A stretch of 46,452 nt of DNA. Origin: Terriglobia bacterium (GTDB taxonomy: Bacteria > Acidobacteriota > Terriglobia > Bryobacterales > Bryobacteraceae). Location: the NCBI GenBank assembly GCA_025358575.1, contig JANYJA010000127.1, forward strand, positions 1 to 46,452. The letters are read 5' to 3'. The stretch's first letter is position 1, and each line of letters opens with the position of its first letter. The notes under the pieces are model-generated. The model ran no database searches and was not told the origin of the DNA. It was given only the letters and a program-made list of their open reading frames with translations. Positions 31,420-40,469 of the stretch are shown here, piece after piece. The position numbers and the translations under genes are program-made.

Positions 31420-33813
31420 TTAATGAATGCTCTTGGAATCGCCGTCAAGAATTCCATCCAGATTGCGATCGATCCCCATGCGGACGCCCGATCCAAAGGG
31501 AACGCCCATCACGCTCAGGGTGTCGCCGGCGGAGATCTTTCCCACCAGCTGCCCTTGCGAGAAGGGGCCTAATCCGGTGGTATCGGTCTTGTAGTTATTG
31601 GAGGACGCCTGATAGAGCAGGCCGTGAACAACGCCGCCGAGCGTGCCTTTGACGATCAGATCGATGTTCCCGGCCGCGGCCTGGGTCTGTAACAGACCCC
31701 AATCGCTGGAAGCGGAGCTTATGGTTGCCGCGACGATGGTTCGGGTGTAGCCCACCGCGGGTGCCATCCCGGTGTCAAAACAGGTCAGATACGCGCTGAT
31801 GTTGCGCTTAATGGTCGGGTTGCCCTGGAAGGTGCCAAATGATGCGGTATCCATCAATTCGTAGAGGGTGGAATTATGACCGTCGTTACGGAGGCCGAAA
31901 CCGTCGATACTGGGACTGCCCGAAAGATCCGTAAAGTTCAACTTTTGATAGAGGTTGCGAAGATGGGGGACTTTGAACGGCTGGCCAAGTTGATTGAGTG
32001 CCAAGTTGGTGCCCGTGCCTGGATCGGTATGGCAAGTGGTGCAAGTGGAGCCCGGGGCAAACTGGACATTGCGGAATGTATTTTGACCGGCGTTGGGATC
32101 TCCGCCGAAGAGGGTTGATGGCAACGTGCGATCCAAGTTCTGAAACGGATTGGGCTGAAACACGATGGTGTTGATGAAATTGGTGAAGGCAGTCATGTTA
32201 GTGGTTGAGATTTGAGAACCACCCATCAACGAAGAGAAGGCCGGATTGAAAGCGGTAAAGTCAGCCCGGTCTCCGCGCCAGTGGTAAGGCGCTACACCGC
32301 TTAGCCCTCGCAGCGTTTGTGTCGTCTTGGCACCTTTCATGGGGTGCATCTGAAAACTGGTTCCGTTATTTATGACAGTCGCCATACTGCCGCCAGGATC
32401 TCCGAGATCCCAGGAAAGCAGATCCATTTCGGCATCCACATGGCAGCCGGCGCATGAGCCAGTCCCGTTGCCCGATAACTTCGCGTCGTAAAGGAAACCG
32501 CGGCCCCCCTTTATGACCGTGGGGGTCGGATCGAACGAGCCGATCGGAACTTCTCCGACTACCGCATTTTTAGTGGTGTCCACGATGGAAACGGTGTTGG
32601 AGAGCCGGTTCGACACATACAAGCGATTGGTGGTGCCGTTGATGGCGAGGCCCCGGGGGCCTTTCTTGTTGATGGGATCGATGGTTGAGCCGGCGGCGGC
32701 GCCGATTTCGATACGCGCGCGGATATTTCCATTCGAATCAAGCACCGCTACGCGGTCGGTTCCGAAGGCTGCCACGTAGAGATTGTTTCCCGTCGGATCG
32801 AAAACCGTCGCGGTGGGCTGGGAAAGAGCCGTTACGAGAGCGGCGGGATTGGGCAGAATCCCATAGTTGATCCCGGGATTTAGATCGAAGGATGTTTTCT
32901 GTCCGCTGGAAACGGTGACACGAGTGACACGATTGTCTATAAAGTGACCGCGCAGATTTGGCTCAAAATGGGTCAGATTGAGGGCGTTGGTATTAGTCAC
33001 GTAAAGATCGCCGCTGCCAGGGCGCACGGCTATCCCAAGATTGATTGTCCCTAGGCCTGTGTACGTGGATACGGCACTCAGGGAGTTCACATCGATGACG
33101 CCTACGTCATTGTCAGGCATGGTCCACTTGACGATGGAGCTCCAGTTCGGGTCGGAAGCGTCCACGATGAGCCCTACCGCGGGTGGAGGCGGAAGCGCGG
33201 GATTGGTGGGCGGCGGCTGGGGCGGCGCGCTGGTCAGAGGAACCAGCGTTGAGTGGCTGCCGGAGAGCGCGAAGGCCGCGTACACCTTGGTTCCATCCGG
33301 GCTCACTGCCATGGCGCGCGGGCTGTTTCCAAAAACCGGCAGCGATTTGACCAGCGCGTGGGTCGTGACATTGTAAACATTTATAAGACTACTTCGCGCC
33401 ACGCTCACGAAAGCGTAGGCACCGGCGAAGACGATGTCTGAAGGCTCATCCTTCACGGCGATGGTATCGGTCACGATTCCCTTCGAAACCGAGACGATAC
33501 TGACGCTGTCAGATTCCTGGTTCACGACCCAGACTTCATCGGTCGTTCTTGGGTTCACAGACACCGGCTCAATGCCGACGGGAATCTCGGCGGTAAGAAC
33601 CGGGCTGCTGGCGTTTGTGATGTCAAACACCGACAGGCGTGCATCCGGAGTATTTAATACGTAGAGATGCAAGCCGTCCGAGGAGAGACGGATGGGATTG
33701 GTTTGGGCACCCTCGAAATTGACGAAAGCGCTGGGCGGCACTTGGGCTAAGAGGATTAAAGGAACGAGGCCGATTACCAAAAAGGATTTAACCGCCTGCT
33801 TGCTCGCCGTCAT
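31420..33813 (-). CDS. Secreted YVTN beta-propeller protein with C-terminal cytochrome c domain
   Basis: A 797-residue exported protein. The ATG at 33813 has a ribosome site (AAGGTGG) and starts a signal peptide (SFLVIGLVPLILLAQ). Residues about 30-430 contain YVTN/YncE-type propeller blades, such as GLHLYVLNTPDARLSVFDI and NRLYVSNRLSNTVSIVDTT. The C-terminal third resembles di-heme cytochrome c peroxidase-like proteins, with CXXCH sites CAGCH (about 452) and CTTCH (about 591) and a GLSGVAPYHWRGD segment. It probably carries two hemes in the periplasm and transfers electrons to or from an unknown partner. The last 60 residues look like a surface-protein tail. Confidence 0.85.
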   Translation of the reverse strand: MTASKQAVKSFLVIGLVPLILLAQVPPSAFVNFEGAQTNPIRLSSDGLHLYVLNTPDARLSVFDITNASSPVLTAEIPVGIEPVSVNPRTTDEVWVVNQESDSVSIVSVSKGIVTDTIAVKDEPSDIVFAGAYAFVSVARSSLINVYNVTTHALVKSLPVFGNSPRAMAVSPDGTKVYAAFALSGSHSTLVPLTSAPPQPPPTNPALPPPPAVGLIVDASDPNWSSIVKWTMPDNDVGVIDVNSLSAVSTYTGLGTINLGIAVRPGSGDLYVTNTNALNLTHFEPNLRGHFIDNRVTRVTVSSGQKTSFDLNPGINYGILPNPAALVTALSQPTATVFDPTGNNLYVAAFGTDRVAVLDSNGNIRARIEIGAAAGSTIDPINKKGPRGLAINGTTNRLYVSNRLSNTVSIVDTTKNAVVGEVPIGSFDPTPTVIKGGRGFLYDAKLSGNGTGSCAGCHVDAEMDLLSWDLGDPGGSMATVINNGTSFQMHPMKGAKTTQTLRGLSGVAPYHWRGDRADFTAFNPAFSSLMGGSQISTTNMTAFTNFINTIVFQPNPFQNLDRTLPSTLFGGDPNAGQNTFRNVQFAPGSTCTTCHTDPGTGTNLALNQLGQPFKVPHLRNLYQKLNFTDLSGSPSIDGFGLRNDGHNSTLYELMDTASFGTFQGNPTIKRNISAYLTCFDTGMAPAVGYTRTIVAATISSASSDWGLLQTQAAAGNIDLIVKGTLGGVVHGLLYQASSNNYKTDTTGLGPFSQGQLVGKISAGDTLSVMGVPFGSGVRMGIDRNLDGILDGDSKSIH

Positions 33814-34006
33814 GAAACACCACCTTGAAAGCATTGCCGCGCATAAGTGGCGACACTTTTCTTATGACTTTCAAGAGTATAGGGCAGTTTTCTTATCCAA
33901 ACAATGAATTAGAAAACGTCGAGCGCTATCTTTCGATGGTTGGGGCGAAGTTAACGGGAACAAGCCCGGATTCGCTACAATTGAGGACTTTCCGGGAGGA
34001 AAAAGT

Positions 34007-34948
34007 TTGCGAATTGTGGTTTCAGGCGCGGCCGGCTTTATTGGGTCACATATGTGCGACCGTCTCTTGCGAGAAGGGCACAGCGTGGTGGCCCTGGACA
34101 ATTTCCTAACGGGGGCCGAACGTAATATTAGACACCTGACGGGGACGCCGAATTTCGAGTTCCGGCGGCACGACGTTACGCTGCCCGTGGATGTGGATGG
34201 CGGCTTGGACGCGGTTTTTCACATGGCATCGCCAGCGAGTCCAAAAGATTATTTGGAACACCCGATTGAAACGCTTGACGTCGGCTCGCTGGGAACGCGG
34301 CAGATGCTGGAATTGGCGCGCAAACACGATGCAACGTTCTTGCTGACATCCACCTCGGAAAGTTATGGCGACCCGCACGTCCATCCACAGGTGGAAACGT
34401 ACTGGGGAAATGTGAATCCCGTAGGGCCGCGCTCCTGTTACGACGAGAGCAAACGCTTTGCCGAGGCGATGACAATGGCGTATCACCGCACGCACGGAAT
34501 TCGGACCAACATCGCGCGCATTTTCAATACCTACGGGCCGCGCATGAAACTGAATGACGGGCGGGTGGTGCCGGCATTCCTGGATCAGGCGCTGCAAGGC
34601 AAGCCGATCACGGTATTCGGCGACGGCACGCAGACGCGCAGCTTTTGTTATGTGAGCGATCTGGTAGACGGGCTGTACAAACTTTCGCGCTCGGATGAGC
34701 GGTATCCGGTGAACCTGGGCAATCAGCGGGAGATGACAATTCGTGAGTTCGCCGAGACCATTCAGCTGCTGATGGGGACCAACTGCCAGATTGAATATCA
34801 TCCGCTGCCGGAGGACGATCCGAAGCAGCGGCGGCCCGACATCACGAAGGCGCGGAAGCTGCTGGGATGGAATCCGGTGGTGTCGCTGGATGACGGGCTG
34901 AAGGCGACGATCGAGTATTTTCGGAATTTAGCCTTGTGCGCGGCGTAA
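34007..34948 (+). CDS. NAD-dependent epimerase/dehydratase, UDP-glucuronate decarboxylase-like
   Basis: A 313-residue extended short-chain dehydrogenase. The N-terminal [10 protein letters not shown] is the NAD-binding loop, and the catalytic pair is Tyr145-x3-Lys149 in SCYDESK. The segment from SESYGDP through [13 protein letters not shown] and GPRSCYDE is characteristic of UDP-glucuronate decarboxylases (UDP-xylose synthases), including a Glu at 118. It would supply UDP-xylose for surface glycans. The start is TTG 34007, supported by GGGAGGA 6 bases upstream. It is divergent from the cytochrome-propeller gene. No glycosyltransferases lie nearby. Confidence 0.92.
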   Translation: MRIVVSGAAGFIGSHMCDRLLREGHSVVALDNFLTGAERNIRHLTGTPNFEFRRHDVTLPVDVDGGLDAVFHMASPASPKDYLEHPIETLDVGSLGTRQMLELARKHDATFLLTSTSESYGDPHVHPQVETYWGNVNPVGPRSCYDESKRFAEAMTMAYHRTHGIRTNIARIFNTYGPRMKLNDGRVVPAFLDQALQGKPITVFGDGTQTRSFCYVSDLVDGLYKLSRSDERYPVNLGNQREMTIREFAETIQLLMGTNCQIEYHPLPEDDPKQRRPDITKARKLLGWNPVVSLDDGLKATIEYFRNLALCAA

Positions 34949-34966
34949 AGGCGTTTCGACAGTGTT

Positions 34967-35377
34967 TTAACTAGGCAAAAGGAAGTAAGCGCAGATGACT
35001 CCGGCGGCGGTACAGGCGCAGAACCAGCTCAGCAGGACACCCGCAAACACGCCGCGGTGGAAGTTCACAATTACAGACATGGTGAACAGCAGCGGCAGCG
35101 CGACGGCGAGCCAGGCGCCCGCGCCGAAGTACACACCCATGCGAATCCATTCGCGCACGTTCATGCGGCCGATGCCGCCGGTGATGGTGAAAAACCCGGC
35201 GAATGCGAGCCCGAATATAATGTCGCCGAGAATGGCGAGCGCGAACCGGCGCTTGGTGGCGGCGCGCCATGTCGCCGGCGTGTGCGCGCGGTAGCGGCTA
35301 AAGATCACCGATTGAAATAAGAAGCTGAAAACCGCCGAGGCCAATGCCGCACAGAGCGCCGCCGCCAGAAAGTGCAT
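34967..35377 (-). CDS. Small four-helix membrane protein of unknown function
   Basis: A 136-residue protein with four predicted membrane helices (about 5-25, 45-66, 78-102 and 108-134) separated by basic loops such as RYRAHTPATWRAATKRR. No family motif is certain; it has the size and layout of DUF1761-like and similar small membrane proteins. It is convergent with the epimerase gene and divergent from the SpoU methyltransferase gene, with about 23 bp between starts. I do not assign a function. Confidence 0.65.
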   Translation of the reverse strand: MHFLAAALCAALASAVFSFLFQSVIFSRYRAHTPATWRAATKRRFALAILGDIIFGLAFAGFFTITGGIGRMNVREWIRMGVYFGAGAWLAVALPLLFTMSVIVNFHRGVFAGVLLSWFCACTAAGVICAYFLLPS

Positions 35378-35400
35378 GCGGCTTTTATACCATCAAATGG

Positions 35401-35949
35401 ATGGAACGCGTTCCCTATCAAGCGACGACAGGCGCGAAATTGTACGAAGGCTGGGGCAAATTGCCGGTATCGGTGCTGCTTGAAAACGTTCGCAGCCTTT
35501 ACAACGTGGGTGCGTTCTTTCGCACGGCGGACGCGGCGGCGGTGGAGAAGCTTTACTTGTGCGGGATAACCGGGCGGCCTCCGCAGAATGCCATTGCGAA
35601 AACAGCATTGGGCGCGGAAGATACGGTGGCATGGGAGTACTCTCCCGACGCGGTGGGCGCGATTCACCAACTGCGTGAGCGGGGGTGCGAGATTGCCGCT
35701 ATCGAGACTTCGGTTCATGCGGTAGACCTGTTCGACTGGAGGCCGCATTTTCCGGTTTGCGTGTTGTTTGGCAGCGAGGTGGACGGGCTGGACGCCGCGA
35801 CGGCAGCCATGGCGGATACGTTTGTGCGAATCCCAATGCTGGGGCTGAAACACTCGCTCAACGTGGCCACGGCGGGGGGCGTAGTGTTATTCGAATTGCT
35901 GCGGAAGTATCGCGCATTGCAGCCCCGAGAGACGGTCATAATCCGATAA
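35401..35949 (+). CDS. SpoU/TrmH-family RNA 2'-O-methyltransferase
   Basis: A 182-residue SPOUT methyltransferase that probably methylates a ribose in tRNA or rRNA using S-adenosylmethionine. Motif 1 is RSLYNVGAFFRTADA, motif 2 is FGSEVDGL, and motif 3 is IPMLGLKHSLNVATAGGVVL, which forms the trefoil-knot cofactor site. The length and lack of an N-terminal extension fit TrmL/TrmH-like enzymes, but the target cannot be named. I chose ATG 35401 over 35344 because the extra residues are unlike the family and overlap the divergent membrane-protein gene. Glycogen phosphorylase follows after 27 bp. Confidence 0.88.
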   Translation: MERVPYQATTGAKLYEGWGKLPVSVLLENVRSLYNVGAFFRTADAAAVEKLYLCGITGRPPQNAIAKTALGAEDTVAWEYSPDAVGAIHQLRERGCEIAAIETSVHAVDLFDWRPHFPVCVLFGSEVDGLDAATAAMADTFVRIPMLGLKHSLNVATAGGVVLFELLRKYRALQPRETVIIR

Positions 35950-35976
35950 GGTATTGTTAGCTGTACTCCCTTAAAA

Positions 35977-38526
35977 ATGCCCTTCAACATACAACCGATC
36001 CGAGAGTTCCTGGTGCGCCCGGCAGTGCCGGTTAACCTGTCCCGAATGCCCGAGCTGGCGCATAACATCGTGTGGAGCTGGGAACCGGTGATCCGCGCAC
36101 TTTTCCGGCGCCTGGACCCGGCGATGTGGAAGGAGTGCGGCTACAATCCGGTTGGCATATTGGGGCGGGTGTCGCAGGCCACGCTGGAACGGGCGGCGGC
36201 CGATCCGCGTTATTTGGCGCAATATACCTTGGCGTGCCAGAGATTCGACGCTCACATGAAACGCGTCACGGAACGGCCGGACGGCAAGCTGATTGCGTAC
36301 TTCTCGGCCGAGTATGGGCTTACGGAGTGCCTGCCGATTTACTCCGGCGGGTTGGGTATTCTGTCGGGGGACCACCTGAAATCGGCCAGCGATTGCGATA
36401 TGCCGCTGATCGGCGTCGGCCTGCTTTATCAGCACGGTTATTTTCGGCAATTTTTGAATGCGGATGGATGGCAGCAGGAGCGCAGCCTGGAGAACGATTT
36501 TTATACGCTTCCGAGCACGCCGGTGCTGAACGACTCGGGCGACGAGATGAAGGTTCAGGTGCAACTGCCATCGGGGCCGCTCACGATTCAGGTGTGGTGC
36601 ATCGAAGCCGGCCGGGTGAAGCTGTATCTTCTGGACACGAACCTGCCTGAAAATACGGTGCTGGATCGTGCGATCACGGATCAGCTTTACGGCGGCGATA
36701 CGGATATGCGCATCCGGCAGGAGATAGTGCTGGGCATCGGAGGGATGCGCGCGTTGCGGGCATTGGGCCTGGAACCGACGGTGTGCCACATGAACGAGGG
36801 GCACTCGGCGTTTCTGGGGCTGGAGCGCATTCGGGAATTTATCGGCGAACACAAGCTTACCTTCGACGAAGCTCTGGAAACGGTGCGCGCGAACAATGTG
36901 TTTACGACGCACACGCCGGTGCCGGCGGGCATCGATCTGTTCGATGCCGGCATGATGTACCACTACTTCAACGAGTACTGCCGTGACTCGCAGATCGATT
37001 TCGACCGGCTGATGGCATTGGGCAGGTCGAACCCCAACGACCGGGGCGAAATGTTCTCGATGGCTATTTTGGCGCTGAATACGAGTTCCTACCGAAATGC
37101 GGTGAGCCGCTTGCACGGCCGGATTTCGCAAGAGATGTGGCATGGATTGTGGCCGGATTTGCCGGTATGGGAGACGCCGATCACGTTCGTGACAAACGGC
37201 GTGCATCTGCCGAGCTGGCTGAACGGCGATCTGGCGGACTTATACGACCAGTATTTGGAGCCGGATTGGCGCGAGCGCTTTGACGACGCCAAGACATACG
37301 CGCTCATTCAGGAAATTCCAGAAGAGGAGCTGATTGAGGCGCACCGGCGGCGCAAACGACGGTTGATCACGTTCGTTCGTGAACACCAGACGGCATCGGC
37401 GTACCGGCGGAAAGCGGCGGCGGCGGAGTTGCGTTACTCCTCGGAAGTGCTGGACCCTAACGCATTCACGATCGGGTTTGCGCGCCGATTCGCGACGTAT
37501 AAGCGAGCGACACTGCTGTTCAAAGATGTGGAGCGGCTGAAACGCATTCTGCTGAACAAAGAACGTCCGGTCCAGATTGTGATCGCGGGAAAGGCTCATC
37601 CGAAGGATACGCCGGGAAAGACTTATATTCGCGAGATTGTGGCGCTGTCGCGCGATGCGGAACTTTGGAAGCACGTGGTTTTCGTGGAAGATTACGACAT
37701 GAAAGTGGCGCGCGAGCTGGTGCAGGGCGTGGATTTGTGGGTGAATAATCCGCGCCGAGGAGAGGAAGCCTGCGGGACCAGCGGCATGAAGGCCGCCATG
37801 AACGGGGTGCTCAACCTGAGTGTGCTGGACGGGTGGTTCGATGAAGCTTACGAAGTTTCCGGAGGGTGGGCCATTGGGGATCGCGAGCCTTACACCGAGG
37901 ACCAGGACGCGCTTCATGCCAGCGCCATCTACTATCTTCTGGAGAACGAGATTGTGCCGATGTTCTACGACCGCAGAGAGCAAGGTCGTCCGGGTGAGTG
38001 GATCTTCAGGATGAAGCAATCGATGATGAACCTGACTCCTCAATTCGATTGCCGCAGAATGGTGCGGCAATACGAAAAAGAGCTATACAACCCGGCGCAC
38101 GAAGCGTTTGTTGCAATGCGTCAGGAAAATTTTGAAAGCGCTCGCGAGCGCGCGCGATGGAATGCGCGGATCCGCGAAGTTTGGGCCGGGGTAAAGTTTA
38201 TCGAGACAGGGCCGGGGCCGGCGGGTGCCGTAACCAGCGGGCGAACCGTTCCGGTGCGCGCGACGGTAGAGATGGCGGGGCTAGCGCCGGGCGATGTGCG
38301 CGTGGAGGTGGTGATGGGCCGCGTGGGTAGCGCGGGCAGCCTGGAAGATACCGAAGTGATGGTGCTCCCGCCGGTGGAACAGAATGGCAGCGTGGCGGTA
38401 TTCGCCAAGGACGTGACGCCGCTGCATACGGGTCGATTGGGATACGCGCTGCGCATCAGCCCGAATCATCATGACGATCCGCTGACGCGGCCGTGTAATA
38501 GTTTGCTTAAATGGGGGAACGTATGA
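35977..38526 (+). CDS. glgP: Alpha-glucan (glycogen) phosphorylase
   Basis: An 849-residue PLP enzyme that releases glucose 1-phosphate from glycogen or maltodextrin. It belongs to the shorter bacterial/archaeal alpha-glucan phosphorylase type. The N-terminal region has PELAHNIVWSWEP, then AYFSAEYGL and LPIYSGGLGILSGDHLK, typical of this group. The C-terminal lobe carries the PLP lysine Lys605 in CGTSGMKAAMNG. The end of the protein (about 750-849) is the beta-rich domain present in these enzymes. The stop codon overlaps the ATG of the nucleoside hydrolase (ATGA), so the two are coupled. Confidence 0.95.
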   Translation: MPFNIQPIREFLVRPAVPVNLSRMPELAHNIVWSWEPVIRALFRRLDPAMWKECGYNPVGILGRVSQATLERAAADPRYLAQYTLACQRFDAHMKRVTERPDGKLIAYFSAEYGLTECLPIYSGGLGILSGDHLKSASDCDMPLIGVGLLYQHGYFRQFLNADGWQQERSLENDFYTLPSTPVLNDSGDEMKVQVQLPSGPLTIQVWCIEAGRVKLYLLDTNLPENTVLDRAITDQLYGGDTDMRIRQEIVLGIGGMRALRALGLEPTVCHMNEGHSAFLGLERIREFIGEHKLTFDEALETVRANNVFTTHTPVPAGIDLFDAGMMYHYFNEYCRDSQIDFDRLMALGRSNPNDRGEMFSMAILALNTSSYRNAVSRLHGRISQEMWHGLWPDLPVWETPITFVTNGVHLPSWLNGDLADLYDQYLEPDWRERFDDAKTYALIQEIPEEELIEAHRRRKRRLITFVREHQTASAYRRKAAAAELRYSSEVLDPNAFTIGFARRFATYKRATLLFKDVERLKRILLNKERPVQIVIAGKAHPKDTPGKTYIREIVALSRDAELWKHVVFVEDYDMKVARELVQGVDLWVNNPRRGEEACGTSGMKAAMNGVLNLSVLDGWFDEAYEVSGGWAIGDREPYTEDQDALHASAIYYLLENEIVPMFYDRREQGRPGEWIFRMKQSMMNLTPQFDCRRMVRQYEKELYNPAHEAFVAMRQENFESARERARWNARIREVWAGVKFIETGPGPAGAVTSGRTVPVRATVEMAGLAPGDVRVEVVMGRVGSAGSLEDTEVMVLPPVEQNGSVAVFAKDVTPLHTGRLGYALRISPNHHDDPLTRPCNSLLKWGNV

Positions 38527-39497
38527 AGCGCGCGGTTCTGAGCGTTGCACTGATGATGGGCTTGGCCGCGGTGATGCCCGCGCAGAAGCCGATCCCGATT
38601 ATTTTCGATACGGACATTGGAGACGATATTGACGACGCGCTGGCACTAGCTCTGGCGCTGCAATCGCCCGAGCTGGATATTCGCGCGGTGACGACGGTGA
38701 TCGACGACACCAGCACTCGCGCGCGGCTGGTCTGGAAAGAGTTGGGGCTTTATGGAAGGCAGGACATCGCGGTGGGCATTGGGGCGTCCGAGCCGCTGAT
38801 GGGAAGCTCCCGGCCTACTCACGCACCGCAGTTTTCAGTGCTGACGAGCGCAGATACGCTGCCGCCTAATGTCCATGAACGCGCGGCCCAGCTGATTGTC
38901 GAGACGCTGATGCGCTCACCGGAGAAGCTGACGCTGGTACCGGTCGGGCCGCTTACGAATATTGCTCTCGCACTGAAGCTGGAGCCGCGGATCAAGGGGA
39001 AGATCGAACGAATCGTGCTGATGGGCGGCGCGTTTCAGATGTTCTATCCGGAGTACAACATTGTTCGCGACAGCACGGCGGCACAGATTGTGTTCAGCTC
39101 GGGAGTGCCGGTCACGGCGGTTGGACTGGATGTGACGACCAAGTGCAAACTGCAAGGGAGCGATCTTGAAAAGCTGCGTGCGGCACGGAACCCGGCGTCG
39201 CAGTTTCTGGTGGAATTGATCGAGCTGTGGCAGGATCATCATCCGGAACGCTACCCGGTCTTGCACGATCCGCTGGCGGTGGCGGTGGCGTTGCGGCCAG
39301 CGCTGGTGGAAACGCAATCGGGCGCGGTGCAGGTGGAGGTGTCAAATTCCGGATTTGACGCATTAACGCTTTTCACGCCGGCCGACCGACTGGGGAAAGA
39401 AAGAGCGCCGACGACGCAAGTTGCGCGGCAAGTGGATGCGGTGAAGTTCCTGGAGCTATTGGTGGGGCGGCTGGCTGCCGCGCCGCGTTCCAAATAG
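38523..39497 (+). CDS. Exported inosine-uridine-preferring-type nucleoside hydrolase
   Basis: A 324-residue protein predicted to cleave the N-glycosidic bond of ribonucleosides. The calcium-binding aspartate motif DTDIGDDIDDALAL (about 29-42) is near the N-terminus. PVGPLTNIALALK and the C-terminal HDPLAVAVAL complete the family pattern. A signal peptide (MKRAVLSVALMMGLAAVMPA) suggests export, as in periplasmic salvage enzymes. ATG 38523 was chosen over 38511 because the run of G residues ahead of it looks like a ribosome site and the signal peptide starts there. It overlaps the glgP stop and ends convergently before the TPR gene. Confidence 0.9.
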   Translation: MKRAVLSVALMMGLAAVMPAQKPIPIIFDTDIGDDIDDALALALALQSPELDIRAVTTVIDDTSTRARLVWKELGLYGRQDIAVGIGASEPLMGSSRPTHAPQFSVLTSADTLPPNVHERAAQLIVETLMRSPEKLTLVPVGPLTNIALALKLEPRIKGKIERIVLMGGAFQMFYPEYNIVRDSTAAQIVFSSGVPVTAVGLDVTTKCKLQGSDLEKLRAARNPASQFLVELIELWQDHHPERYPVLHDPLAVAVALRPALVETQSGAVQVEVSNSGFDALTLFTPADRLGKERAPTTQVARQVDAVKFLELLVGRLAAAPRSK

Positions 39498-39512
39498 CGA
39501 CGGAACAATAGC

Positions 39513-40469
39513 CTAGTCCCGGTTGCTGAGCGAATGAAAGCGCCGCAACTCATCGTCGGAAGCCGGGGCTTCTCCCTTGCGCCGCAAAATGCGGGCAATG
39601 GCATAGTGCGGATCGGGAAACGATGTGTCGAGCGAAGATGCCCGATTCAACTGAATTAAGCTCTCGTCCAATCGTCCCAGATGTTCGAGCGTAAGACCCA
39701 GTGCATATCGGGCCTTGGGAAAGCCGGACTGAATTTGCACGGATTCCTCGAGCGCCACCTTCGCCTCGTCATAGCGGCCCGCTTTAGCAAGCATCAGTCC
39801 AAGGTTATACGCCGGCCAAGGGGACGGGTCCGGCACTGAGCGGTTTAGGATCGCTGCATGCCGGAAATCGGCAATGGCCTCGGCGGGTCTGTTCAGCCCC
39901 TCCTGGCAAAGGCCCATGTTGTCGAAGACTTTGGGGGAGAGCGGGTCGAGCTCCGCGGCCTTTTGAAAGCGGACCAGCGCAGCCTGCAGCCGCTGATCGG
40001 CGAACTCGAGCCTTCCGAGCCAATAAGCGTATTGGGCGGCGCGCGGATGATTCCCCGCCAAAGCGTCCAGATCTTCTCGCGCCAAGTCGCGACGATTCAA
40101 ATTCACGTAAGCCATGCTCAGCGTGAACCGAGAGTCATCGTCGAGCACGCCGGCAGCTCGCGCCTTTTCCATTGCCGTCGCGCAATTCAGATACTTTCCG
40201 TCGAGAAAGAACACGCCACCTAAAACCGGCAGCAACGCATTTGCCGAAGGGTCTTGACCGATTACCCGAATCATCAGTTCTTCGGCTCCCGGAAAATCCT
40301 TGCTGCCGATCAAGCTTTTTATGTCAGGCCAATGCGCCAGCACCGCCCACTCGTGGTTTACGGTGTTACTTCGCTCCGATGAAGTCATCGGCAAAAGCTG
40401 CTGAGCATGGATTTCCCACGCGAAAATGAGCCAAGCAAACCCGATAAGCCGCGCGGCTGATCCCGACAT
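39513..40469 (-). CDS. Exported TPR-repeat protein
   Basis: A 318-residue predicted periplasmic protein. The N-terminal signal (about 1-22, ending HAQ) is followed by six to seven tetratricopeptide units, such as YWLGRLEFADQRLQAALVRF, VFDNMGLCQEGLNRPAEAI and ARYALGLTLEHLGRLDESL. TPR proteins act as scaffolds. Its ATG overlaps the stop of the receptor-like gene (TAATG), so it is translationally coupled and probably works with it at the envelope. This pairing is common in Solibacter-type genomes, as I recall. Confidence 0.88.
   Translation of the reverse strand: MSGSAARLIGFAWLIFAWEIHAQQLLPMTSSERSNTVNHEWAVLAHWPDIKSLIGSKDFPGAEELMIRVIGQDPSANALLPVLGGVFFLDGKYLNCATAMEKARAAGVLDDDSRFTLSMAYVNLNRRDLAREDLDALAGNHPRAAQYAYWLGRLEFADQRLQAALVRFQKAAELDPLSPKVFDNMGLCQEGLNRPAEAIADFRHAAILNRSVPDPSPWPAYNLGLMLAKAGRYDEAKVALEESVQIQSGFPKARYALGLTLEHLGRLDESLIQLNRASSLDTSFPDPHYAIARILRRKGEAPASDDELRRFHSLSNRD

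Noticed and set aside
35971-37206. A 411-codon minus-strand open frame
   Set aside because: It is antisense to the conserved glgP coding region and has no recognisable domain.
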